Shown piece after piece: positions 22,499-32,434 of a DNA stretch of 64,000 bases. The translations under genes were made by a program, and so were the position numbers. The notes beneath the pieces were generated by a model. The model made no database searches. It saw nothing but the letters and a program-made list of their open reading frames with translations, and was not told the origin of the DNA. This stretch comes from Heloderma charlesbogerti (lineage: Eukaryota > Chordata > Lepidosauria > Squamata > Helodermatidae), in assembly GCA_026122225.1 (NCBI GenBank), contig JANEZZ010001404.1, forward strand, positions 550,414-614,413, written 5' to 3'. Each line of letters begins with the position of its first letter. Within the stretch, counting starts at the first letter, position 1.

Positions 22499-23281
22499 TT
22501 GTGGGGGTAAATCCTTTTGGGGGGACAGGTGTTGATCACTTTCATACAAAAGGTCAGTTAGCTATTAGGAGACAGGATATCTGTTTCAGAAGCCAAAGGT
22601 TTGCAGCAGGCTCAACAGAAGATGAGATTATGAGGTTGGCAGGAGGTTCAACAGCATGTAAGAGCAGGAAGGGGAGGGGAAAAACAGTTTAATTGCATCA
22701 GAATGTCTGTTTAGGAAGCCAAAGGTTTGCAGAAGGCTCAAGTCAAAAGTTTTGTTAGATAAAGAAGCCAGGATGTCTGCGGGGGAAGAAAGAATAAAAG
22801 GTTTACAGCAAGCAACTGTAGGACAGGGGAACAATTCAGGAAAAGGCATTTAGGGCAAAGGTGAGAAAGAAACGACTGTCCTGATTGGTTGGAGTTGGGG
22901 AATGTAAATAACAAAATTTAAGATAAAAAGCCTAAAGCAGAGACCAGAAAACACAGACAGAGACAAGGGAGAAGGAAGGTAAGAAGGCCAGAAATGGAGA
23001 ACTTGGGAGAGCTGGACTTATGGCAGTAAGATATTGCTTGGATAAGGATCTGGATAAAATAAGGACACAATCTAGTTAGGTTAACCAGATGAGTTTAGAT
23101 GGTTATTTTATTACTCTATTGCTCATATGTTTTTTTTTTTGTACAGTGTGTGTATCCATTCAAATTTTAAAACTGGTTCCCATTATCATTTTTCTTCAGT
23201 AAAATCTCAAAACTTTGTTATTTGGAATGTTATAGTCTCTTTTCTTTTTGGGTCACCCATGTCCGACAGCCAACACCCACA
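22499..23281 (+). mobile_element. Probable solo LTR of an endogenous retrovirus
   Basis: The segment begins TGTGGGGGT and ends ACACCCACA, so it is TG...CA bounded with short inverted ends. U3-like direct repeats (GAAGCCAAAGGTTTGCAG) occur at about 22588 and 22716, with a weaker third near 22770-22815. A TATA-like GATAAAAAGCCTAAAGC lies near 22922. The 3' part is pyrimidine-rich and ends TTTTTGGGTCACCCATGTCC. No internal gag/pol sequence and no matching 4-6 bp TSD were found, so the exact edges are uncertain. Confidence 0.45.
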
Positions 23282-23310
23282 CTTCCTAAAGTAGATACAT
23301 GAGACTCAGA

Positions 23311-23552
23311 GGCCATGTCTGGACAGTCAGTGGGACAAACAAAGCAGCATGGGTTGTTTCCCCTGCCCCGCACGTGCTGGTCGCGTGACTGGCATTTCCC
23401 TAATTGCCCACATCATGTCACAAGTTGCTGTGACTGTCATCTGAGCCAGGTGAGCGGTTCGGGGCAAGGGGGCTCCACAACCCCTACTGCAAGTAGGGGT
23501 GGGGAAAAGCCATTTATACTGTGTTATTTCCCCACTGATTGTCCAGACTAGG
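23311..23552. mobile_element. Short inverted-repeat MITE
   Basis: CCATGTCTGGACAGTCAGTG on the left pairs with CCACTGATTGTCCAGAC on the right. The roughly 240-bp span has no coding frame. Superfamily is not assigned. Confidence 0.55.
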
Positions 23553-24645
23553 TCAGAAAGTTTTAAGGCTGGTTTGGTGGAGGCAGCCAGAGGGGAAAAA
23601 AAAGATTTCTGCCTGGTGGCAGCACAAAAAGTCACAGGTAGGGAAGAGCAAAAAGGAGGGGGCACATTATTTTGTCTATCTCCCCTTCCACTCACAGAGC
23701 AGAGAGTTGCTTGCTGGTCTGCGACACTGAGTATTTATACAGTCAATATATGTGGCTCTTAATTTAAGAGGAAAAAGACAAGATGTTGTCTCAAGGAATT
23801 TACAAACCAAATTATGGCTGTGTGTATGAGATGACAAAGGAAGGGGAGTTTGTGATACAGTAATTAGAATCTGCTGTTACAAGAAAAAGGGGAAAAAATC
23901 AAAAGCCTCACTGAGCACGTGCAAGCCCTTGGCTATGCCTAAAGTAGCTCTTGGGATTGTGGCCAATCTCTTGTGTCCCCACCACCACTGAAAAACAATT
24001 TAGAAGGCATGCAAATTTGGGTTTGATATTCTTCATTGTTCTAGTCTTCTTCAGCATTGCTCCTGAGTTCCTAAACTGGATTAAGTATGGGGTGGGGGTG
24101 GGGGAATATATTTAGAAAGACAAAAAGTAGCAAATGAACAGAAAGGTTAGGAAGGAGTTAGAAAAGAAATGAAGGGATGTGGCAAAGAAAGGAGGCAGTT
24201 AAATTAAATCTGGCTGTAATTATCCTTGTCGCTTTTCATCTTGAGGGGAGGGGGGCAGATGGGTGAACAAGCAATAAAGAAGAGGCCAAGGATTTTAGAG
24301 TAATTAATTCATTGTTAGGATTGTCTCCTATTCTTCAGCCTCGGAAGGAACCCTGATAAAAAGGAGAGCGAGAGAAAGTTATTAGCATAATTAGTCATTG
24401 TTCTAATCACAAAAACAGATATAAGGAAGAATGTAGAAAAATAATTACCTCATTGGCTGGTTTCCTCATGTTTCAAATATTGTAACTGATGGGTGCACTT
24501 TAGACTGAATCAATTGAAAAGTATATTGGAAAACTAGCAGTACTTAAGAAGATTCATAAAGGACGAGTGGAGACAAAGTAACTTATTCAGACATGGGAGC
24601 AGCTCAAGGGAAGCCCAGCCATGTAGAGCTCAGAGGCATCCAAAC
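23553..24645. other. No recognised feature
   Basis: Purine-rich stretches (about 24115-24205) but no element or gene recognised. Confidence 0.5.
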
Positions 24646-24776
24646 TGAATGAAATGCAAAATGAGAATGTATTCTCAGAAGTGCCAAAGGGAAATGTCTT
24701 TCTTTGAACCCTAAAATAAAGACGTTTCCCTTTGGCACCTTTGAGAATATGTTCACTTTTTGCATTCTCTTCATGT
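24646..24776. mobile_element. 131-bp palindromic MITE
   Basis: The left arm GAAATGCAAAATGAGAATG...AGTGCCAAAGGGAAA pairs with the right arm TTTCCCTTTGGCACC...GTTCACTTTTTGCATTC. The loop is about 25 bp near 24715. Outside the arms, CATGTAGAGCTCAGA (about 24620) and CATGTAGAACTCAGA (about 24772) form an imperfect direct repeat. Confidence 0.65.
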
Positions 24777-24968
24777 AGAACTCAGACCATCTGTGCCCAC
24801 TTGTGGCTCATCCAAGAAAGACATACATCACAAGACTGCCATGATGCAGCCAACGCAATATTTATTATTTATCTGAGTCATTAATATGGCACTCTTCCAT
24901 TGATAAATTGCAACAAAACATCAGTCATAATAAAATACTGTAGAAAGTATCTAGGCACAATAAAACAT

Positions 24969-25246
24969 CAGGTCTGGCCCAAGACATGTTGCTGCCTGAG
25001 GTGAGGACAAGTTGGCACAACCACCACCTCACCAGACCAGTCCATGTACAGAAGCTGTCTGGACTGGCAGCTGAAGGTACGGTGTCCTCCACTGTACCCA
25101 AAGGCGACTACTAGCTTAGAGATGTAGGGCAGTCCATGCAGCACACACAGCTGTGTCCTCTGATACCTTGCCACCACTCCCTGCCCCCGTAACATCTGCT
25201 GCCTGAGGTGGCTGGTTCATTCTGCCTAATGGTAGGGCCAACCCTG
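24969..25246. mobile_element. hAT-like MITE (CAGGGTTGGCCC ends)
   Basis: The left end CAGGTCTGGCCCAAGACATG and the right end (inverse) CAGGGTTGGCCCTACCATTA match over their first 12 bases. Each is followed inward by TGCTGCCTGAGGTG. Flanks taaaacat and gtaaatat match weakly. Confidence 0.6.
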
Positions 25247-25437
25247 GTAAATATAAAAAGCAAGAAAAAATGCATAACATTAATAGCAGCAGAGATAATG
25301 AAACAAATATTCAAGTTTTAAAGCTAAAAGAGCAATAAAACTACCATCAGGAAACAATGCTAAGATAGCTAAGGTATGCTGGAAGGTTTATTTGGCAAAT
25401 AAAAAGTCTTAATCTGGGTTCAGAAACTAGGGATGGA

Positions 25438-26374
25438 AAGTCCCTTACCTGTCCTCGAAGCTTGCTTCGCGGTGGGGGGGAGGCGCTTCGGTTCTCCCCC
25501 TGAACTTCATGCGAGGGGGGGAGGCGCCCCGCCTCGCCCGGCCGAAATTCAGGCTGGGGGGGAGGCACCCCATCCCTTGCCGGCGAAATTCAGGCCGGGT
25601 AGAAGCGCCCCGTCTACCCGGCTGCGAAAAAAAAGTAAAAAAAACAACAACCCCGTGATAGGCTACATAACGATTTACGTAGCCTATCACGGCTAGATTT
25701 CCAAAGTCAGCCGTGATAGGCTACGTAAATCGTCACGTAGCCTATCACGGGTGACTTTGAAAAAAAAAAAAGTGTACGCAAATGGCGGCCCCCATAGGGA
25801 GCTGCCATTTGCGTTCCTTATTTGGTCCCTGTAGTCTACGTAAAGATTTACGTAGACTACGGTGAAAATAAGGGCAACGCAAATAGCGTTGCCCTTATTT
25901 TCGCCATAGTCTACGTAAATCTTTACGTAGATTACAGGGACCAAATAAGGAACGCAAATGGCGGTGCCCCATGGGAGCCGCCATTTGCGTACACGCTTTT
26001 TTTTCCCCCCAAAGTCACCCGTGATAGGCTACGTGACGATTTATGTAGCCTATCACGGCTGACTTTGGAGATCTAGCTGTGATAGGCTACGTTAATCGTT
26101 ACGTAGCCTATCACGGGTTTTTGTTTTTGTTTTTAACTTTCCTTGTAATGGCGGCAGTGGCAGCCGGTCGAAAGACCGGCTGCTGCCCCCGCCCCTGACG
26201 AAGACCCGACGAACCGCTGCTGGGACCCGCCGCTGGGAGGGACATTAATGAAACATAAGTCCCATCCTGGGGGAGGGGCGGGGGGGCGGAGAATTTCACC
26301 GCCGATTTCGGGGGGCCGAATGCGTTGGCACTCGGCCCCCTGAAGTTTCGGGGAGAAATTCTCCCCCATCCCTA
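25438..26374 (+). mobile_element. Palindromic hAT MITE, 937 bp, best whole-element palindrome
   Basis: The TSD is tcagaaac (25430-25437) and ccagaaac (26375-26382), 7 of 8. The ends are TAGGGATGGAAAGTCCCTTA and ...CTCCCCCATCCCTA. Short hairpins lie at 25653-25692, 25711-25750, 25772-25815, 25816-25873, 25873-25895 (centre), 25891-25949, 25951-25996, 26018-26059 and about 26077-26116. The left series 25653-25883 is also the near-exact reverse complement of 25885-26116, so the interior can fold either as one long hairpin or as about nine small ones. A GGTCGAAAGACC hairpin sits near 26165-26177. Confidence 0.93.
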
Positions 26375-26479
26375 CCAGAAACAGATCAGGTTCAGTGCTA
26401 GTGCTAGATGAGTCTCCCTGGGAAAGGCATTGTACAGGCAGGGCCCTCTCTCCCACCAACACCTGCCGAATTTCAGAAA

Positions 26480-26930
26480 ATGGTCAGATGTGGAAAGGCC
26501 TCCTATGACTACCTTAGTTACCTTAGAAGGAAGCCTGCTGCTGGCAGGAAGGGGTGAGCAATGGAGGTGATTTTTACCTCTCTGTCCTCCTCTGGATGGA
26601 CAACTGAGCCTACCTGGAGAAGATATGTTTCCAGGATCTGGGTCAGGCTGGAGAGGCCATAGGATTTCTTGTTCCCTGGCCTCTCCTCTCCCCTTCTTAC
26701 CCACTGGAAGACCCACTTTCCCTTGTCCGTGAGGCCACATTTGAGACCCCAGGAAGCAGCCGGTACGGTTCTTTCCATGGCAGATGCGAGGGCCAGGGGT
26801 GGGGGATCGGAATGCAGAGTCCCCCTCCTGAGATTGTAGCAGTGTCTATGGCCTCAGGACAGGGACTCTGAACAATCCTATGGTCCCTGGGGCACTCTCC
26901 CAGAGACCATAGGATTGCTCTCTCAGTATT
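26480..26930 (-). mobile_element. Old MITE, 'CAATCCTATGGTCCC' family
   Basis: The right end holds the hairpin CAATCCTATGGTCCCTGGG / CAGAGACCATAGGATTGC (about 26873-26913). Interior words (CGGTACGGTTCTTTCCAT, CCCCCTCC) are shared with 42380-42705. The left edge is approximate. Confidence 0.55.
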
Positions 26931-27321
26931 TGGGCACTTGCAACAGAAGGCAGTCCTTCAGATAGAACTGGCTTCCAAGCCATTTAGGGCTTTAAATAGT
27001 ATCAGCACTTCGAATTGTACATGGAAATAGATGGGCAGCCAGTGCAGTGCAGGTGTTTAAGGACTGGCAAATGGGTGAGGAACCTGTGACCTTCCAGATG
27101 TTGTTGGAGTATGTTGTGCTGTAGTCATCTGACCTATCTCTGGATGATAGCTGTACAGCTAGCAGCAAGTACAGAAGATAATCCTGATGATATAGTAATG
27201 TGCTACTAGGAAAAACTCTGTTGATGTGAATATTAAGTGATTTGGAAGATTCTGAAAATAGAGGTCATGTAAGGCATGCCAAAGTCAGCTTGAACATCTT
27301 GAATGCCTTCAGTGGAGTACT

Positions 27322-27377
27322 ATATCTATATCTATACAGTCTATCTATCTGTCTGTCTGTCTGTCTGTCTATCTATA
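27322..27377 (+). repeat. (CTAT)n/(CTGT)n microsatellite
   Basis: CTATCTAT and CTGTCTGT runs are directly visible. Confidence 0.85.
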
Positions 27378-27742
27378 ATGTTTCTGGCTGGATCTACACT
27401 TACTGCCTTTTTTCGCTTCCAATGAGGTTTCACCGCCTGCCTTTCACACTACGCAGTACCCACCTCGAATTGGAACCGGAATTTCCCACTTCCGTGCTCC
27501 TGCTTTCAATACCCTAATATCTCAGTATTTCCCCGTAATGTGCTCTGATTTTCTGCCTTCGCTACCATATCCGGTCATGGTCCCTTCCACCACCTGTCCA
27601 TATATGGCGGTGTTTGTATTTCCCTCCTGTCCAATCACAGCTCTCGACAGCCCCATGCGGTCTTCCGGCTACTGATTGCATAGCTTCCTCAGCAGCCCCC
27701 GTTTCCTCAGCAACAAGCAAAGGGCTGGATGTGCGTGCGCTT

Positions 27743-27808
27743 GTCTGATCTCGGATGCTAAGCGGGGTCAGCCCCAGTCAGTAGTTGGATGGGCGACCGC
27801 CTGGGAAT
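27743..27808 (+). repeat. 5S rRNA-like segment (left arm)
   Basis: GTCTGATCTCGGATGCTAAG, then AGTAGTTGGATGGGCGACCG and CCTGGGAAT match the internal half of vertebrate 5S rRNA, including box A-like and box C-like regions. The 5' third of 5S and the 3' end are missing, so it is not a functional 5S gene. It is probably a piece of a 5S-derived SINE. Confidence 0.75.
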
Positions 27809-28174
27809 CAGGCTTCCTGCATTGAGCAGGGGGTTATTCTATCCCTTCAAATGAGATTAAGTTTTACCCCCACCTATCCCCCGCTACTGTTTGTTTTTTT
27901 AAAATTAAGGCGTTATCCTCGCAGAATCGGGGCTTCTCTGTGATTTTTTTTTTTTCTAATTCAGGCATGATCTTGGAAGATTTGAAGCTGTGAAGCTTCA
28001 CAACTTTGAAGCTTCAAAGATCATGCCTGAATTAGAAAAAAAAACATCGTGGAGAAGCCCCGATTCTGCGAGGATAATGCCGTAATTTAAAAAAAAAAAA
28101 ACAGGGGCAGGGGGGGTAAAACTTAATCTCATTTGAAGGGATAGAACAACCCCCTGCTCAATGCAGGAAGCCTG

Positions 28175-28240
28175 ATTCCCAGGCAGTCGCCCATCCAACT
28201 ACTGACCGGGGCCGACCCCGCTTAGCATCCGAGATCAGAC
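28175..28240 (-). repeat. 5S rRNA-like segment (right arm, inverted)
   Basis: ATTCCCAGGCAGTCGCCCAT and GCTTAGCATCCGAGATCAGA are the reverse complement of the left-arm segment with a few differences (GACCGGGGCC versus GGGGTCAGCC region). Confidence 0.75.
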
Positions 28241-28484
28241 AAGGGTGCGCAGGAAAATGGCAGGAAAACTACACAGCGCTCGAGTGTGAACCGAGCTCAT
28301 GCATTCAATGACGCACTGCAATGGGGAAACTGGGTGAGTGTGAATAATCACGTTTTAATGCGAGAGTGTTTAACCCAACGGGACATCGAATTCATTGCGA
28401 TGGCGGGCACAATGTAGATCAGCCCTCTGTGTGTGTGTTAAAGTGAAAAGTCAAGTATCATCTAGACACAGCTGAAAGATAGAG

Positions 28485-28619
28485 CAGGGGTGGGCAACTT
28501 GTGGCCCTCCAGATGTTTTGGCCTACAACTCCCATCAGCCCCAGCCAGCATAGCCAATGGTGAGGATCATGGGAGTTGTAGGCCAAAACATCTGGAGGGC
28601 CACAAATTGCCCACCCCTG
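28485..28619. mobile_element. Palindromic hAT MITE, 135 bp
   Basis: CAGGGGTGGGCAACTTGTGG faces CCACAAATTGCCCACCCCTG; nearly the whole element is one hairpin with a loop near 28550. Flanks agatagag and agacagtg match at 6 of 8. The CAGGGGTGGGCAA end type is characteristic of hAT elements. Confidence 0.85.
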
Positions 28620-28773
28620 AGACAGTGGCAACCTTATGAAACTCTATTCCAACTAAGACTTTACTGCCACAAAACTACTCTCCCATACAGTTTTTTTGAT
28701 CATGTGAGTAGCTCAGATCATATGGATATTAACCCCATATCAATTTTGGTGGCCTCAGTGGAGATGTGACATA

Positions 28774-28884
28774 GGCTGAATCTACACATAGCAGTTAGAC
28801 CATTATCATAACTATTGGTGCCCACTGGTGTCATGTGTACCAATAGTTATGATAACGGTATAACTGCTATGTGTAGATTCAGCC
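28774..28884. mobile_element. 111-bp near-perfect palindromic MITE
   Basis: GGCTGAATCTACACATAGCA on the left is exactly inverted at 28865-28884. The arms continue through AGTTAGACCATTATCATAAC with a one-base difference, to a 19-bp loop near 28820-28838. ata occurs on both sides, consistent with a 3-bp TSD. Confidence 0.8.
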
Positions 28885-29451
28885 ATATAGGAAGTACCCA
28901 GTTGGAAGTACCCTCTGGTATAAGAACTACCCAGACCACCTATGAAAAATAGTAAAATTCATAGATTTGAGCCAGGGAAAACCAAATGGTCATGATCATT
29001 GGTGCCTGAAATTTTCAGGGAAAAATTAGTAGATTGTACCAGTGCCTTATTATGAAAATCATGGGCCCGAGGCCAGGGCCTTATTAGCTTATTCAATAAT
29101 CTGGCCCTGGTCAATGTGTTGTAGATCTCCATTGCCACAAAATATAAATCAAGTGAAGGGTCAAGTACAGATAACTTGACTGTTTTGTGATCTTTCCTCA
29201 GACCACCTGAATGGAAGTCATGGACCACAGTGGTCCATGGACTATAGTTTGAGAACCTCTTCCATAGAGGAATCTGCAGGAGCATCTTTCTTACAATTGC
29301 CACTCAGTGGTTCTTATCAGCAATAAAGCTCACCCATCAAAAAGCACTTGTGGGTTGGGGAAGCTACTACAGTAAGAGAAGGGTATATCAAAAGTCTTAG
29401 TGACTCAGCCTCTACCATTCGTCATATACGATACACATATTATTCATACTT

Positions 29452-29544
29452 TTGATGCTCCGACTTGGATTCCTGCACTGAGCAGGGGGTTGGACTCAAT
29501 GGCCTTGTAGGCCCCTTCCAACCTTACTATTCTATGATTCTGTG
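29452..29544 (+). pseudogene. CR1 LINE 3' terminus, heavily 5'-truncated
   Basis: GCAGGGGGTTGGACTCAATG, CCCCTTCCAACCTTACTATT and the terminal ATTCTATGATTCTGTG repeats are the CR1 3' end. Perfect 10-bp flanks attcatactt occur at 29442-29451 and 29545-29554. Confidence 0.85.
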
Positions 29545-29554
29545 ATTCATACTT

Positions 29555-30381
29555 CGATCTGAAAGGCTAGCCTTTGAAAAAGCAACATTTCATCTAGCAC
29601 AGAAAAATTAAAGTAGAGAATAACACAAGACCTGGAAATAAACATTGCAATATATGTAACCTTGTAAATGTAGCCCTCTGGTGGATCCTTTTGTCTGAAG
29701 GGAGTTGTGGTTGAGAGACTGAAGAGTAAAGGTGCTTGACGAATTCAATCTTTGTGAGTTCTGACAAAAACTGATCTGATCAGCACCTCCCGATCTAAAG
29801 TGTGCAATGGAACTTAGTTATTCACTGACTTTTGCACTGAATATTCCAATACTCTTTTTGCTCCAAAATGTAGCAAAGTAGTTTTCAGATGCGTCTTCTG
29901 AGAGAAACATGCTTAAAATGTGTCTTTTGAGAGGAAACATGTTTAAAATGTGTATTTAAATAAGATTTGCATGTGAATTTTCATGTGGATTATTATTTTA
30001 AAAGAGCTCATGAATACAGGAACAGGATGAAATTGACTTATGGGTAATTGACACATGCAAAAGTGTCATGGACCGAAAGAAGACTGATTTACTCATCCTT
30101 ACTAAAGAGAGAAACTAAGAAAAGGCACACATCAGGAATTCATTCTGAGACTTCTTCTACTGAGGAAAAAATTCAGTGGGGATGGCTTTGTCCGTTCGCC
30201 TGAAACAGCAGCACAGAGGAAGTGTGGTAAGATGTTCAAGTGTAATCTGTGCTGCTGTCACAGTTTGCATATTCAGCATGCCTGTGTTTATCACACAGGA
30301 TAAGGCAATTCCCCACCCCTTTCTCTTCCCACAGCATGCTCAGAATGTAGCATTTCAGGGTGGGCTGACTGCTGTAGCAGT
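29555..30381. other. No recognised feature
   Basis: Unrecognised sequence. Confidence 0.5.
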
Positions 30382-30933
30382 TCAGCCTGGCTGAGGAAGA
30401 ACGCGCCCTGGAGGTGTTGGGAAGGCCAGCAAAGTTTGCTGATTTATAAGCCCGCTTTTAACAATTTGCAGGTATGTGCTGTGATCAAAGTTTTAATTAT
30501 GGGGCCGTCTTAAGAAATAAAGTTATTTGCTTTAGGAATGGCTAGAAGTTTTGATTAGAATTGTTATGGGCCTTAATAGCGAAGCCATATTGTTGCAAAA
30601 TTATATTTCAAGGTTACTGATAAGTATTGATATTTGAATTGTATAGGTGTGAGCTGTAATAGTGAAAGCATATTGTTGTAATATTATATTTTTAAAGTTA
30701 TCACAAAGTGTTGATATTTGAATTATATGCATATTATTTTTAAGTTATTGATAAGTATCAGTATTTGAATTATATATTTATGAGTATGCACCGCTTCGGA
30801 GGTTGGTTAACTGCTCTCAGATAGTTCCATCTATTCAGCCTGGCCCAGGAAGAGCAAAGCAGCTCTAGTGAGGTTGGGAAGCCCTGCAGAGCTTGCTGTC
30901 ATTGATAGAAGGCGGCTTCTAACTATTTGCAGG
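30382..30933 (+). repeat. Direct repeat pair with AT-rich internal repeats
   Basis: A roughly 90-bp unit (CAGCCTGGCTGAGGAAGA...AGCAAAGTTTGCTG...TTTGCAGG) at about 30382-30472 recurs in diverged form at about 30836-30933. Between them, GATAAGTATTGATATTTGAA or variants occur at about 30621, 30701 and 30752. It could be a tandem duplication or an LTR-like structure; no coding evidence decides. Confidence 0.5.
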
Positions 30934-32066
30934 ACTCAAGTGGGCAGGAAAGAAGACTTTGCCTTTTTCAAAGACCACCTGAACATCATCCAAGGGATTG
31001 TGAGAAGGCTTGCTAGAAGACTGTCCTCTGCTTGATGGCATCCTCTGTTTGCTCAATTCCAGTTTAAAGATAAAGAATCATGAGAACGGTTGCCCATCAA
31101 GAGTTAGCACCTAAAAAGCAGACTGAACAGGTAGGCTCACAGGTCACCTGGCCAGCCTTTCTGGGGATATGTACTGTATTTCTATTTACGCAATTATGCT
31201 GTTGTATGTCCTCTTTTGGGGTGATGCATTTCCTCTTTTTTAGTGATTCATCAGTGGCCACCCTTGTGAGCCAGGCAGCTCTATTATGATGTCATTCATT
31301 TAGGCTGCCTCCTTGCTGTTTTGAATATCCTATGAATGCTGAAGATACTTGCTGTTGCTTTTTAAATGAAGAATGGGTTCATTCCTATAATGCAATTGCA
31401 ATCAGACTGCTAAAAATACTGAGTGCTATGACTAACACTTAAATGCGTTGGTTATATATAAAAATATTGTATTTGCTTAAGAATGTTTAAGTTTGTTGTT
31501 GTTTTCTTTTCTTCTTCTTTTTATTATTACAATTCAGGGTTGGGATAATGTGACCATGGGTAGGAGTTCTGCTCTCAGTACAGACTGAAGTGACACATTC
31601 CACCTGCAGATACGTTAAGTGGGATATCAATTTGAAAAATAGAGAAATACTAAATAAATACAGGGATGATAGTGGTTTCCTTCTTGGTACAGGGGAGATA
31701 CACATAACCCTTTGTTGGAGACCCAGATGAAGTGGCAGAAGAACTATGAGCCACTCACACATTATGGTCTCTTTGGGTCAATGTCCGAAACCACTCTGAG
31801 AGCAAAGACTTAGCAGAGAGAAAGGAAGAACAATGGCATATTCGCCTGCCTTCACTTAGCCCAAGGCTGCAGAGCAGATCAGCCTACCTTTGTCAGAAAG
31901 TGACTAGCATAATTGACTGAGGCCTACTTACGTTCATCCTGAAGCCCTCACAGCTCCCACAGGTCTAACAGCAAAGGCTGTGAAGTTCAGTCCTACTCAC
32001 CAGCCTGCAGAAACAGAAACTGGGTTTCTAATGGAGAGATGGAGGTGATGGTAAAGGGATGCTATC
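30934..32066. other. No recognised feature
   Basis: Unrecognised sequence. Confidence 0.5.
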
Positions 32067-32434
32067 AAGGGATGTGAGAATCAGCAAAACCTGAGTTCAT
32101 TGAGGTTCTTCAAATTCCACCCCGGAGCTCACTCTGACTCATGTCCATTTCAGCTTTGTTTTTTTCTTGTCTCATGAATGTTATGCTCATTACTGTGCAC
32201 GTTTCCAAATGTACACATAAGCTGTGCATATTTTTGAAATGTACACATCCCCCCCCCATTAATTAAAGAGTGTTTGTGCACATTTTTCAACTGTACACAT
32301 TTTTTGCACACTTTTTTGTTGTTGATGTTCTGTGCATTGCAGTTTGTGGTCAGGTCTGTGTTTGGTTCTGGGAGGTGCAAACTAGGTAAATTCTGATCAA
32401 AAATGAACTGAAACAAATTCCTCATACATCTCTA
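32067..32434 (-). mobile_element. hAT-like MITE related to 56413-56835
   Basis: The right edge read in reverse is TAGAGATGTATGAGGAATTTG; the left edge reads AGGGATGTGAGAATCAGCAA. The interior shares GTTTGCACCTCCCAGAACCA with 15690-15720 (inverted). Flanks match weakly (about 5 of 8). Confidence 0.65.

Larger units (their letters stand above)
27386..28424. mobile_element. Long inverted-repeat DNA element with 5S-like arms
   Basis: The ends GGCTGGATCTACACTTACTG and (inverse) GGCTGATCTACATTGTGCC are related to the ends of the 111-bp palindrome at 28774. The central 27728-28262 is a palindrome with arms of about 250 bp and a centre near 27997 (GAAGCTGTGAAGCTTCACAA). Both arms carry the same 5S-rRNA-like block, then TTCCTGCATTGAGCAGGGGG, then T/A-rich sequence. 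No ORF of substance. Superfamily is not assigned because no convincing TSD was found. Confidence 0.7.

Noticed and set aside
25653..26116. Regular repeats resembling a CRISPR array
   Set aside because: The units are palindromes in mirror order with no unique spacers of fixed size, inside a hAT element with a TSD, in vertebrate DNA.
27743..27808. Functional 5S rRNA gene
   Set aside because: Only the internal half is present, both copies are in palindrome arms, and the 5' and 3' portions and a terminator in the right place are missing.
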